Positions 26,707 to 35,815 are shown, numbered from the stretch's first letter. The stretch is DNA of 64,000 bases from Deinococcus ruber (GCF_014648095.1 NZ_BMQL01000006.1:127464-191463); one strand, 5' to 3'. The notes: generated by a model not told the origin, from the letters alone. Numbers and translations are program-made.

Positions 26707-28652
26707 CGCACCGCTCTCCTTCTCCGACAGACAGCGGCTTCCGGGAAAAGCTGCGCCGGACGCTGCACCTGCGGACAGGTGAGGGCCGACTGGTCGCCGC
26801 ACTGGGCAGCCTGCTGCTGGTCAACTCCTTCGCCATTCAGCTGTCGTATGTGGCTTCGGTCAGCGGCCTGCTGGAAAACGGACAGGTGGTGGGCCTGCCG
26901 ACCGTGTGGCTGCTGTCGTACCTGCTCACGCTGGGCCTGACCTCGGTGCAGCTTCGCCTGATCGACCGTTACGACAAGCGCCGACTGCTGGTGGGCGTCT
27001 CGATGGTATTCGCGCTGCTGCTGTATGCCGTGTGGTGGGGGCTGAACCTGCACCTGCCGAGTGTGTTGACCTACGGCCTGCTGTACGTGATCGCTGATCA
27101 GCAGTGGCTGATTTTTCCGCTGGTGTTCTGGGCCATGTGCAGCGACGTGATGGGCATGGCCCAGGCCAAGCGGCTGTTTCCGATCATCGCCAGTGTAGGC
27201 TTTGTCGGCAAGATTCTGGGCCTGACGCTGGCGTGGCTGGCTCCCCTGGTGGCGAACAGACTGAATCTGCATCTGCCGGGGCTGCTGCTGCTCGGATTTG
27301 TCATGTACGTGCTGGCAGCGATCCTGAGTGTGCGTCTGAGCGGGCAGTCCGCCGCGCAGTCTGCGGTCCGGCTTCCCAGACCCACCAGCGGGCCGCCGTC
27401 CGAGCAGTCGGGCACACCTGTGCACCGGGAACACGCGCCGCCGTTTCTGCGGCTGTTTGCCGAACACCACCGCAATCACAGGCAGGGAAGCGCCGTGCTG
27501 CGCCGCAGATGGACACCCGGCCAGTGGAATTTCTCGGCGTGGCTGCGTGCCCGGAGCGGCGCCATCGTCGTCGATCTGAACACCGAGACGCCCAAGAAGA
27601 CACAACAGGCCCCCGGACTGACAGAACCAGACAGGCCGCGTCCCAACCTGGAGCCGCCAACCGCTGTGGCAGGCCCGCTGGACGCTTCCAGTTCGCCAGC
27701 ACGTTCGCCTGCACCGACGAACCCGCCTGCCTTCCTCCGCGTGCAGCTCCCACCTCAGATACCCAGCCCCCCGGCTGCCTCTGTACCATCGGCTGTCAAT
27801 GCACCGTCGCCAGTTCCGTCGTCAGTCGGTGAGGGGGCCGGGGCAGAGGCTTCCCACTGGATCACGCCCGGTGTCGTGACCGCTCGCAGGCGACAGGCCG
27901 CGCCAGGGTCAGCGCCGGGGCCTGCCGATTCGCTGCGCCGCCCCAGCACGCCGCCCGCCCGTGACGCTCTCGGAACCGGCTGGCAGTTCATTCAGGACGT
28001 GCCGATCTTCAAGTATCAGGCGCTGTCGGTCTTCGTGCTGGCCGCCTGCGAGACCATTCTGGAATTCGTGTTCCTGTACCGGCTGGAATACGCGTTCTCG
28101 CAGGCCGACCAGTATCAGAGCTTCTACAGCGGCTACCGCTTTCTGACGACCCTGCTGGGATTCGCGCTTCAGGCGCTGGTGACGGGCCGGGTGATCGAGC
28201 GGCTGACCCTGCGAAACGCGCTGAGCGTCACGGCGGTGGTGCTGAGCGGCGTGTGCGGCGTGCTGCTGCTGCTGCCGGGCATTGTGAGCAGTGCGCTCGG
28301 CATGGGCGTGACGCGGGTGGTGCGCGACACCATCGACGAATCGAGTCAGAAGTCGCTTCAGGCCGTGATTCCCTCCGACAAACGCGGGCGGGTCAGCCTG
28401 CTGATCGACAGTTATATCCTGTCCCTGGGCACGGTGGCGAGCTGTCTGCTGCTGCTGGCAGTGTGGCACTTCGCGCCGAACTGGTCTGCCGCAGTCCGGC
28501 TGGCAATTCTGATGGTGGCGGCTCTCCTACTGGCCTGTGTGGGCGTCTGGAGCGTGCTGCGCCTGCGTCAGGTCTACGACAGCAGTTTACTCAACTGGCG
28601 TCTCAGAAGGCGGCAGCGCGGAGGTGATGTGCTTGAACGACTGGAATTCTGA
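26703..28652 (+). CDS. Transporter-like membrane protein with 200-residue proline-rich insert (Npt/MFS-like)
   Basis: A 649-residue polytopic protein. About six hydrophobic segments at residues 20-210 and about six at 425-630 recall ATP/ADP-type (Npt1/Npt2-like) or MFS carriers. Between them, residues about 212-418 form a hydrophilic insert rich in Pro, Ala and Ser that includes an Arg-rich stretch (VLRRRWTPGQWNFSAWL). The second half has RDTIDESSQKSLQAVIPSDKRGR, a conserved cytoplasmic loop of this kind of protein. No substrate can be assigned, and a sensory rather than a transport role is possible. GTG 26703 overlaps the ATPase stop; its own end overlaps the SET gene by 20 bases. Confidence 0.7.
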   Translation: MTHRSPSPTDSGFREKLRRTLHLRTGEGRLVAALGSLLLVNSFAIQLSYVASVSGLLENGQVVGLPTVWLLSYLLTLGLTSVQLRLIDRYDKRRLLVGVSMVFALLLYAVWWGLNLHLPSVLTYGLLYVIADQQWLIFPLVFWAMCSDVMGMAQAKRLFPIIASVGFVGKILGLTLAWLAPLVANRLNLHLPGLLLLGFVMYVLAAILSVRLSGQSAAQSAVRLPRPTSGPPSEQSGTPVHREHAPPFLRLFAEHHRNHRQGSAVLRRRWTPGQWNFSAWLRARSGAIVVDLNTETPKKTQQAPGLTEPDRPRPNLEPPTAVAGPLDASSSPARSPAPTNPPAFLRVQLPPQIPSPPAASVPSAVNAPSPVPSSVGEGAGAEASHWITPGVVTARRRQAAPGSAPGPADSLRRPSTPPARDALGTGWQFIQDVPIFKYQALSVFVLAACETILEFVFLYRLEYAFSQADQYQSFYSGYRFLTTLLGFALQALVTGRVIERLTLRNALSVTAVVLSGVCGVLLLLPGIVSSALGMGVTRVVRDTIDESSQKSLQAVIPSDKRGRVSLLIDSYILSLGTVASCLLLLAVWHFAPNWSAAVRLAILMVAALLLACVGVWSVLRLRQVYDSSLLNWRLRRRQRGGDVLERLEF

Positions 28653-29769
28653 ACGTCCTGAAGTGCCGTCCACTGCGGACGCTGCCGCGTCGCCCTCACC
28701 TGCGCAGGCAGAAGCGGCGCAGCAGCCCGGACGGGGGCGCTCGTGCGTGGTCATGGGGGGCGAACCGCTGCTGTACCACCAGCTTGCCCTGCGGCTGGCA
28801 CTGGAGGGGTACGACGTGACCGGCATCGGGCCTCAGGCTGTGAACGCGAAACTGCGCCGCGAGATCGAGGACGCGGGCGGCAGCTTCCAGAGCAGTTCGA
28901 TCTCCGAGATCAGCGGGGGCGATACCGCCCTGGCGGTGCTGGCCTCGACCCGGCCCTTCGAGGCGCTGAACTGGGCAGCGCAGCACCGCATTCACATCAG
29001 CTCCGAACCGCGTGCGCCCACATCTCCGCGCTGGAAATCTGCGGTGATCATCCATCCGGTGGAACTCGCACAGGTGGTGCTGTCCGACATCGTGGATCAG
29101 GTGGTGGCGCTGCTCGACTGCCCCCCCTGCACCCACTCGGTGCGGTACAGCGCCCTGCCGGACGGCACACACTTCCGGCGCGTGATCCGGCAGGCGAACG
29201 ACGCCACCGACTCGCCCCAGGAAGCGCAGGAAGACGTCGCAGATCTGCCCGCCGAGGGAATCGAAGTGAAGCCCACTGCCTACGGGCACGGCGTGTTTGC
29301 TGCTCGCTCCCACCGGCAGGGCGAACGTGTGATGCAGACCAGCGGCGTGCTGCTGAATCACCAGACCGAACACTCGATTCAGATCGGACTGCGTCAGCAC
29401 CTCGAACCGCGGTTTCCCGTGCGGCTGATCAACCATTCGTGCGTGCCGAATCTGGGTGTGCGGACCACCGCGCAGGGCCTGCCTGACTTCTATGCCCTGC
29501 GCGACATCGAGGCAGGCGAGGAACTGAATTTCGACTACGCCATGACCGAGCTGACCCACGTGCCCCGCGCCAATCTCGCCCTGGAATTCAGCCTGAAGTG
29601 TCACTGCGGCGAGGCAGACTGCCGGGGACAGCTCGGATATTATTCGACCCTGCCGGAAAGCCACAAACGCCGCTACGAAGGGTACATCTCAGCGTATCTG
29701 CTGGCGCTGGAGCCTCGCCAGCCGGTCTCGACCATGGTTGGTGGGTTGACCGAACCCACATCCAAATGA
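28633..29769 (+). CDS. SET-domain protein methyltransferase
   Basis: A 378-residue protein. The C-terminal SET domain (residues about 210-345) has GHGVFAAR, the pseudo-knot motif LINHSCVPN, GEELNFDY and a post-SET zinc motif CHCGEADC. These are the S-adenosylmethionine and lysine-binding elements of protein lysine methyltransferases. The N-terminal half begins with a Rossmann-like strand-loop (CVVMGGEPLLYHQLALRLALEG) and has no family that I know. The TTG at 28633 is preferred because GGAGG (28620-28624) lies eight bases before it; ATG 28627 would be only two bases away. Targets are unknown; the neighbouring ATPases and sensors are candidates. The stop overlaps the third HAMP gene. Confidence 0.85.
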   Translation: MNDWNSERPEVPSTADAAASPSPAQAEAAQQPGRGRSCVVMGGEPLLYHQLALRLALEGYDVTGIGPQAVNAKLRREIEDAGGSFQSSSISEISGGDTALAVLASTRPFEALNWAAQHRIHISSEPRAPTSPRWKSAVIIHPVELAQVVLSDIVDQVVALLDCPPCTHSVRYSALPDGTHFRRVIRQANDATDSPQEAQEDVADLPAEGIEVKPTAYGHGVFAARSHRQGERVMQTSGVLLNHQTEHSIQIGLRQHLEPRFPVRLINHSCVPNLGVRTTAQGLPDFYALRDIEAGEELNFDYAMTELTHVPRANLALEFSLKCHCGEADCRGQLGYYSTLPESHKRRYEGYISAYLLALEPRQPVSTMVGGLTEPTSK

Positions 29770-30881
29770 GCCTGTTACCGCGCCGGGGCTTCATCGGCCT
29801 GCGGGTCAAACTGCTGATCGGCTTCACGCTGATCTTCACGCTGGTCTTCGCGCTTACCTTCGGCTGGTTCTACTGGTACTCCTCACGCGAGGCACTGGCG
29901 AAGATCCGCACCGACCTCCTGAATACCGTTCACGGCGCGACGCTGGGCATCGACGGTGACGATTTCGCCCGCATGAGCAGCGGTTCGCTGGTGAAGCAGG
30001 CCAGTACCGTGTATCCGCTGTACGTGCAGCATCAGCAGTGGATGCGGCAGATTCACGACATCGAGCCGCACGCCAATCCGTACACCTTCATTTCGGCAGG
30101 AAACGGCAAGAAGGTGCTGTGGATCGGAGACGTATTCCGCGTCACCCACCCCGACCGGGCGACCAAATTCAAAGAGGTCTACGACGCCAGCAAAACGCAG
30201 CTATACGACGGGCTGACCCGCCTGACCCTCAACATGCACCCCTATCAGGATCAGTGGGGAACGTGGGTGTCGGCGTATCAGCCGCTGCGCGACCACACCG
30301 GGCGCATCGTCGGAGCGCTGGGCATCGACTTCAGTGCCACCTACCTTCAGGAGGTGCAGCAACAGATCCGGAACACCATGTTCAAGGTCTTTTTCCTGAC
30401 CTACGCGGTGCTGTTCCTGCTGGTCTACCTCCTCTCATCCAGCCTGACCAGACCGCTGGCTCGCCTGACCCACTCGGTGCAGGGCGTGGCCGACGGCAAT
30501 TATGATCAGAACTTCGAGCTGTTTTCGCGCTACAAACCCAGAGACGAGATTGACATCCTGGGCCGGGTCTTTGGCAAGATGGTGGAGCAGGTACGCCAAC
30601 GCGAACAGACGCTTCAGCGCCGGGTGCAGGAACTGAGAATCGAGATCGACGAAACCCGGAAGGCCAAACAGGTGAAGGAAATCGTGGACACCGAACTGTT
30701 CCGCGACCTGAAACAGAAAGCCCGCACGATGCGGACCCGCGCCAATCAGCCCACCTCTCCTGTGGATCTGGTGAAGAACAAAGACGCCACGGAACCCACG
30801 CAGCTTTCGGAAACTCGCAGCGAACAGGACCGGGCCGACGACCTGCAGGACTCGCCCGGCACGGCCCCCGCCCTGCCCTGA
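29766..30881 (+). CDS. Output-less membrane sensor with HAMP domain, paralogue 3
   Basis: A 371-residue protein, closest to paralogue 2. N-terminal membrane segment at residues 12-38 (VKLLIGFTLIFTLVFALTF), an extracytoplasmic region with YTFISAGNGKKVLWIGDVFR and WGTWVSAYQPLRDHTGRIVGA, a second membrane segment near 210, HAMP (RPLARLTHSVQGVADGNYDQ) and a coiled coil. LRIEID, KEIVDTELFRDLK and ARTMRTR are again at the end of the conserved part. A further 50-residue polar tail, rich in Thr, Glu and Asp, is unique to this copy. ATG 29766 overlaps the SET stop, so it closes the five-gene coupled unit. Confidence 0.85.
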   Translation: MSLLPRRGFIGLRVKLLIGFTLIFTLVFALTFGWFYWYSSREALAKIRTDLLNTVHGATLGIDGDDFARMSSGSLVKQASTVYPLYVQHQQWMRQIHDIEPHANPYTFISAGNGKKVLWIGDVFRVTHPDRATKFKEVYDASKTQLYDGLTRLTLNMHPYQDQWGTWVSAYQPLRDHTGRIVGALGIDFSATYLQEVQQQIRNTMFKVFFLTYAVLFLLVYLLSSSLTRPLARLTHSVQGVADGNYDQNFELFSRYKPRDEIDILGRVFGKMVEQVRQREQTLQRRVQELRIEIDETRKAKQVKEIVDTELFRDLKQKARTMRTRANQPTSPVDLVKNKDATEPTQLSETRSEQDRADDLQDSPGTAPALP

Positions 30882-30956
30882 AGCTGCCGCCCCAAGCCGA
30901 ACGCCCCCAAAGGACGCCCCTGCCATGAACCGACTCTGCCCCGAACTGACACTGCC

Positions 30957-32174
30957 ATGAGTGAAAGCCGCCTGAATCTCTGGGAACGCCCGACGCTCCG
31001 AACCGACGAGGAGCACCACATCGAACGCAAGGTGTCGTGGCTGGAACTGTTCTACGACTTGGTGTTCGTGGTGGTGATCGCACAGCTCGCCCACGACCTC
31101 GCGTCGCACCTGAACGGCTCGGGGCTGCTCGCCTTCGTGCTGCTGTTTATTCCCGCGTGGTGGATGTGGGTCAGCGGCACGGTCTACAACGAGCGCTTTG
31201 AAACCCAGGATCTCAGCTACCGCCTGCTGGTGTTCCTGCAAATGCTGGTCGTGTCGGCCCTGGCGATCTTCGCGCACGGTGCCTTCGGTGAAACGTCGGC
31301 AGGCTTCGCGCTGTCGTATGCGGCAGGCCGGGCGCTGGTGGTCTTCATGTGGGGGCGGGCAGGCTGGTACAACCCGCAGGCTCGCCCCGTCACCAACCGG
31401 TATGTGCTGGGCTTCAGCACCTCGATTCTGCTGTGGGTGGCCTCGGTCTTTGTGCCGCCGCCTCTGCGCTTCATCCTGTGGGCCATCGGACTGGTGGTCG
31501 ATATCGCCACCCCGATCCTGACCATCCGGCAGCAGCGCCGGTTGCCGCGCTACAGCTCGTCGAAATTGCCGGAACGCATGGGCCTGTTCGTGCTGATCGT
31601 GCTGGGTGAATCGGTGGTCAGCGTGGTGTCCGGGCTGAGTGGCGACGCCCACCACCTGAGCGTGCTGCTGGGCGTCAAACTGGCGCTGGGCATCGGCGTG
31701 ACCTTCGGCCTGTGGTGGGTGTACTTCGATTTCGTCTCGCGCAGACCGCCCAAGCCCACCCCGACCGCCTCGATTGCCTGGACGCATCTGCATCTGCTGC
31801 TGCTCATCAGCCTGATCGTGTCGAGTGCCGTGAATCTGAATATTCTGCAGAACAAACACGCGACCGACGAGGGGCTGCACTGGTGGCTGAGCGGCGCGTT
31901 CGCCCTGAGCCTCATCAGCATGGGCCTGCTTCAGCTGACGCTGTCGTGCAAACCGGAAGAGCAGCGCAGCTTCCGCAACACCGCCACCCTGAAATTTGCC
32001 GTGGCGCTGATCACGCTGGTGGCAACGGCTCTGCTGCCGAGTTCCAGCGTCCTGACTCTGTATCCCCTGCTGCTGGTGGGCCTGCTCGCCGTGATCGTCT
32101 ACGGCCTGTGGGCCATGCACAGCGCGGGCAGCCTGCACGACGACCTGTCGTTTCAGGACGACCTGAAAGTCTGA
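30957..32174 (+). CDS. LtrA-family membrane protein
   Basis: A 405-residue polytopic protein of the low-temperature-requirement A family (PF06772). The family N-terminus is clear: VSWLELFYDLVFVVVIAQLAHDL near residues 27-50. About eleven membrane segments follow, with LVVFMWGRAGWYNP and MGLFVLIVLGESVVSVV as typical internal motifs. The molecular function of the family is not established. There is no strong ribosome site at ATG 30957. A candidate terminator overlaps its stop codon. Confidence 0.9.
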   Translation: MSESRLNLWERPTLRTDEEHHIERKVSWLELFYDLVFVVVIAQLAHDLASHLNGSGLLAFVLLFIPAWWMWVSGTVYNERFETQDLSYRLLVFLQMLVVSALAIFAHGAFGETSAGFALSYAAGRALVVFMWGRAGWYNPQARPVTNRYVLGFSTSILLWVASVFVPPPLRFILWAIGLVVDIATPILTIRQQRRLPRYSSSKLPERMGLFVLIVLGESVVSVVSGLSGDAHHLSVLLGVKLALGIGVTFGLWWVYFDFVSRRPPKPTPTASIAWTHLHLLLLISLIVSSAVNLNILQNKHATDEGLHWWLSGAFALSLISMGLLQLTLSCKPEEQRSFRNTATLKFAVALITLVATALLPSSSVLTLYPLLLVGLLAVIVYGLWAMHSAGSLHDDLSFQDDLKV

Positions 32175-32223
32175 TATCTGCCGCTCCGAGCCGAGAGGTG
32201 ACAGACGGCAAAAGGTCGTTTTT
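32160..32223 (+). terminator. Terminator-like structure after the LtrA gene
   Basis: GACCT (32160-32164) and GTCTG (32169-32173) can pair with AGGTC (32213-32217) and CAGAC (32202-32206), followed by TTTTT at 32219-32223. The stem has internal loops, so efficiency is uncertain. Confidence 0.4.
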
Positions 32224-32409
32224 GATAAACGTTTCGCATTTTCTAGTGCCTTCGACAATCTATGTAGAGATCTGGACTACCTCAATTCTCAAGTGTCGCG
32301 CCTGTTTATTTTGCATGGTCTACCCTGATTGTCAGCTTCACAGACTTTCTCAACTGGTCTTCGTTCCCGTCAGCGGGTGAGTGTCTGGACCAACTGAGTG
32401 TGTGCGGTC

Positions 32410-32569
32410 ATGGCACAGGCCGATCTGGAACGCATTGTCCAGCGGGCTGGGCCTGGCGATTGTCCGGACGCTGGTGGAAGCACAGGGCGGCACGGTGGTG
32501 GCCGCCAATCACCCGCAGGGCGGGGCCGTGCTGAGCGTGTGGTTGCCCGCTGCCGCGCCAGAAGCCTGA
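32410..32569 (+). pseudogene. Remnant of a histidine kinase ATPase domain
   Basis: Two pieces of a HATPase_c domain lie next to each other in different frames. AQADLERIVQR (from 32410) is the F-box helix; GLGLAIVRTLVEAQGGTVVA (from 32444) is the G2 box and last helix, with the normal end GGAVLSVWLP and a stop at 32569. The dozen or so residues that should separate them, and the rest of the kinase, are missing, and the join at 32443-32447 shifts the frame. It is a decayed kinase end, with 230 bases of AT-richer, featureless DNA upstream. Confidence 0.75.
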
Positions 32570-32576
32570 TCGTCCG

Positions 32577-33320
32577 TCAGGGATTGTTCAGCAGGTCTGC
32601 CACCTTGACGAAGGTAAAGCCCCTGGCCTTCAGACCGGCGATGATGGCCGGGAGAGCCAGCGCCGTCGCGGGGGCCTTTCCGCCGTGGCTGTGCATCACG
32701 ATGATGCTGCCGTCCTGCGTCTGCCGCAGCACGTTGCGGATGATGACCCGAGGATCGGATTGCCCGGCATCTCCGCTGATCACGTCCCAGTCGACCGGAA
32801 TCAGGCCCAGGCCACGAACGAGCGTCAGATCCTGGGCCTGCTCGCAGCCGCCCGGAAAGCGGAAATATCTGGGCGTCACGCCGGTCAGCCGGGCAATCAC
32901 CGCCTGGGCGTGTTCGATGTCTGCCGCCTTCTGCGCCTGCGCGATGCTGGTCAGGCCATAACAGGGCTGCTCGAAGCCGGGATGGTCATAGCTGTGATCT
33001 TCCACCTCGAACAGCGGATCCTGCGCGATGGCGCGGGCAGGCGTGGGGTATTCCTCGGCCCACATGCCGGTAAAGAAGAACGTGGCGGGCGTGTGGGTAG
33101 CCCGCAGAATCTGGCGAACGGCCACGTTGTCGTAACTCTTCACCTTGCCCGTCTGGAGAGCGTGTTCCATGCCGGGCGTCATGTCGGCGTCGAAGGTCAG
33201 GGCGACTCGGCGGAGGGTGCGCGGCCCATGCGTGATGAGGGTTGCCAGCGGGACAGTGGCCGCGTCAGCGATGTTCAGCAGCAGGAAACAGGACGACAGG
33301 AGAGCGCAGAGGCGGGGCAT
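32577..33320 (-). CDS. Exported polysaccharide deacetylase (NodB-like)
   Basis: A 247-residue protein with a signal peptide (residues 1-20, CALLSSCFLLLNIADA) and a NodB/CE4 deacetylase domain. Motif 1 is LTFDAD (Asp44, Asp46) instead of the usual TFDDG; motif 2 is DHSYDHP, with both metal-binding histidines; motif 3 is RFPGG, and VMHSHGG is the last catalytic segment. It should remove N- or O-acetyl groups from a cell-envelope polysaccharide. It is transcribed toward the kinase remnant and its stop is eight bases from it. Confidence 0.87.
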   Translation of the reverse strand: MPRLCALLSSCFLLLNIADAATVPLATLITHGPRTLRRVALTFDADMTPGMEHALQTGKVKSYDNVAVRQILRATHTPATFFFTGMWAEEYPTPARAIAQDPLFEVEDHSYDHPGFEQPCYGLTSIAQAQKAADIEHAQAVIARLTGVTPRYFRFPGGCEQAQDLTLVRGLGLIPVDWDVISGDAGQSDPRVIIRNVLRQTQDGSIIVMHSHGGKAPATALALPAIIAGLKARGFTFVKVADLLNNP

Positions 33321-33417
33321 GGCCTCAGCCTGCTCCGCTCCGGTATAGAAGCGGTGCAGTCGGCAGACAGCTCTGCACTCAGCAGCCCTGTACTCAGCAA
33401 CACTTGAGCGACTGCCA

Positions 33418-34524
33418 ATGCTTTACCTGCCCGCAACTTTCTGTGCATACCCTTTGGTCGTGCTTTCAATTCCTTACGCGTCGCTCCCCATTTCAGGGCT
33501 TCAGATACACTCTGCCGACCTGACCACACTTGTCACATGGCACGCCCAGTACGCCGTGAATCCGTCTTCGCTGCCCGCCACCGCGTCGATGACGCATATG
33601 CTCACGCTGCCCGGTGTGCCCGGCGGATGTGGCGTGCAGCAGGTCGGAGGCGTGCTGATGGCAGCGGGGGAACCGCTTGCGCCCGTGTGGGCCTGGAGCG
33701 CGTTCGCGTCGGCGGTGTTGACGATGGCTCGCCAGTTGCGGGCGGTTCCGTGCTTCGCACCTGTCGGTTCCGAATTCGCCGCGACCCTGCGAGACCTTGG
33801 GCTGAGGTCTGTCCGGCTGGGCAGCACGCCGTATATCCACCTGCACAGCTGGCCGCAGCGGGGCGACGCTGGCGCGAAGATTCGGCATGCAGTGAACCGG
33901 GCAGCGCGGGACGGTGTGGACGTTCAGGAACAGTCGCCGTCTCTAGGAATGGCCGACCCGACCACACCGGCGGCGCAGCACTGGACGCGTGAGGTCGAGA
34001 CGCTGAGCGCCCACTGGCTCGGTCAACGAAAGGCGTCCGTGCCGTTTCACTGGATCTTCGAGGTTCAGCCGCTGAGCCACCCGCACGTCAAGCGGTACTT
34101 CGAGGCACGCCAGGGCGGGCGACTGGTGGGCCTCATCGCCGCCAGTCCACTGGCAGGGCGCGACGGCTGGTATCTGGAGGACGTGCTTCAGGACAGCCGC
34201 GCGTCCAGTTCGGCAGGCACTGCGTTGGTCGCCGCAGCGCTGGACGCGCTCAGAGCAGACGGCTTCAGGCTGGCGACCCTGGGCGGTATTCCACTTTCGA
34301 CCACGCGGGGCTGGGAAGACGCCGAGGTGACGCTGCCGGAACGCCTCGCGTATGCTCTGCGCCCCCTGCTGTCGGGCGTGTATTCGTTTCAGGGTCTGGA
34401 ACGGTTCAAGCGGCGCTTTGGCCCCGCGCACTGGGAAGACGAGTATCTGGCACTTCCCAGTGGTGTCGGGGCGTGGGTCAGGGGCGGTGCAGCACTGGGC
34501 CGCCTGATCCTGCGGGGGCGCTGA
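33418..34524 (+). CDS. DUF2156-family (aminoacyl-phosphatidylglycerol synthase C-terminal-like) protein
   Basis: A 368-residue soluble protein of the DUF2156/MprF-C family, two GNAT-like folds. Signs are IRHAVNRAARDGVDVQE in the middle, GGRLVGLIAASPLAGRDGWYLEDV, and the C-terminal YSFQGLERFKRRFGPAHWEDEYLA. In MprF this domain moves an amino acid from aminoacyl-tRNA to a lipid; here the flippase part is lacking, so acceptor and function are open. The first 30 residues are hydrophobic but atypical, and the start may lie later than ATG 33418. Confidence 0.75.
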   Translation: MLYLPATFCAYPLVVLSIPYASLPISGLQIHSADLTTLVTWHAQYAVNPSSLPATASMTHMLTLPGVPGGCGVQQVGGVLMAAGEPLAPVWAWSAFASAVLTMARQLRAVPCFAPVGSEFAATLRDLGLRSVRLGSTPYIHLHSWPQRGDAGAKIRHAVNRAARDGVDVQEQSPSLGMADPTTPAAQHWTREVETLSAHWLGQRKASVPFHWIFEVQPLSHPHVKRYFEARQGGRLVGLIAASPLAGRDGWYLEDVLQDSRASSSAGTALVAAALDALRADGFRLATLGGIPLSTTRGWEDAEVTLPERLAYALRPLLSGVYSFQGLERFKRRFGPAHWEDEYLALPSGVGAWVRGGAALGRLILRGR

Positions 34525-34660
34525 TGGACTGCGCTGGCCGAAGAGCGGATTGGCCCGATCAGATGACCGCGACAACAGGGCGAAAGGCCCTCCAGAACGC
34601 CGCTTCCTTCCTGAGCGGGGGAATCCTTCGACTTCCAATTCTCAGCTTCCGGCACCTGCT

Positions 34661-35731
34661 CTAGGGATACAGGTAGCTGATTTCCAGATAGGGCCGTCTG
34701 GCCTGCACCGCGCCGCCGCTGGCCCACTCGATGACGCCGCAGCAGTAGGCCGGATTGCTGGAGAAATCGAACGCATGCCGCAGCAGCCACTGTGAGCGGC
34801 TCAGCAGCTGCGAACGGTGCACGATGTCGTAGGCGACCTGCGTGGTCGCGTCCATGACCTTGTACCCCGGCAGGGCATCGGTACTCAGAATCTTGGTCGT
34901 GCCCGTGCTGACTGGCCCTATGTCGAACTGATTGCCGTACAGGGTGGGAAACAGCAGAAAATAACTGACGTTGTAGGCCAGCACTGCGCCGGGAACAGCG
35001 TACATGTCGGCGGTCGTTGCGACACCGTTCTGGTAAACGTGCAGCGACGCCGACTGCACCGACGTGATCTGCGAGAGCTTTGGCAACCCCGACAGGTCGA
35101 AGGTCAGAAAGCCGCGCGAAATGGTCGCCGCCGAAGCAGTGGCCCGCAGATTCACGTGATCGGAGTACGTCTCGACCTGATTGTTCCGGTTGACCGAACC
35201 GTCGAGCGAGCCATCGGAATACACCTTGATGGACGTGTGATGGCTGACGGTAAAACTCCGCGCCACGCTGCTGGCGGGTTCCAGGCTGTTGCCCGACAGG
35301 TCGGTGGCACCCGCACCCACCATCCAGAACACCGTGGAGCCGTAGGCAAAGGGAAGGCTGCGCTTCAGGGTCATCACGGTGCCGGGCGCGTTCCAGGTCA
35401 CGCTCAGGTAGGCCGGGGCGGGCGTCTGCACGTTCAGAAAGGAAAACGCGGCCTGTGTCGCAGCCTTGTTCATCGGTTCGGAAAATTGCAGGGTGATCGC
35501 CTGCTCTGGCAGGATGCCGACGCCGCCGTCATTCGGATATGTCAGCAGGGTCGAGAGCGTGGGCCGCGTGACATCCAGCGTGCGCTCCGGCGTGCCAGTT
35601 CCGAGCGACTGGGCCGCAACGTGGGCGGGTGCCTGCCCAGACGGCGTGCCGCCACAGGCCGACAAAACAAGGGGCAGCAGCAGAACCGCAGCCGTCCATT
35701 TCTTCGTGCTTCCGTGAATACCGTCGATCAT
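34661..35731 (-). CDS. Lipoprotein with Ig-like and DNRLRE-like domains, copy 1
   Basis: A 356-residue lipoprotein: signal peptide with lipobox LSAC (Cys near residue 26), one bacterial Ig-like domain (Big_5 type, ITLQFSEPMNKAATQAAF), then a C-terminal beta-sandwich of the DNRLRE type (SRGFLTFDLSGLP, SASLHVYQNG, DATTQVAYDIV, WLLRHAF, RRPYLEISYLYP). The same C-terminal domain is found in the larger lipoprotein at 40157. GGAGG precedes the start by eight bases. It is probably surface-exposed and anchored, with adhesive or structural role. It diverges from a large SARP-like regulator. Confidence 0.82.
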   Translation of the reverse strand: MIDGIHGSTKKWTAAVLLLPLVLSACGGTPSGQAPAHVAAQSLGTGTPERTLDVTRPTLSTLLTYPNDGGVGILPEQAITLQFSEPMNKAATQAAFSFLNVQTPAPAYLSVTWNAPGTVMTLKRSLPFAYGSTVFWMVGAGATDLSGNSLEPASSVARSFTVSHHTSIKVYSDGSLDGSVNRNNQVETYSDHVNLRATASAATISRGFLTFDLSGLPKLSQITSVQSASLHVYQNGVATTADMYAVPGAVLAYNVSYFLLFPTLYGNQFDIGPVSTGTTKILSTDALPGYKVMDATTQVAYDIVHRSQLLSRSQWLLRHAFDFSSNPAYCCGVIEWASGGAVQARRPYLEISYLYP

Positions 35732-35815
35732 GTCACAGCCTCCAGGCCGAATATCGGCGCACCCAGAGCGGCAACTGCACTGCGCCAGGTCGAACCACAG
35801 CGTATGAACCCGCGT

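Noticed and set aside
27104..27832. 242-codon plus-strand frame inside the transporter-like gene
   Set aside because: A second-frame shadow of the proline-rich insert; the main frame continues across with membrane segments on both sides.
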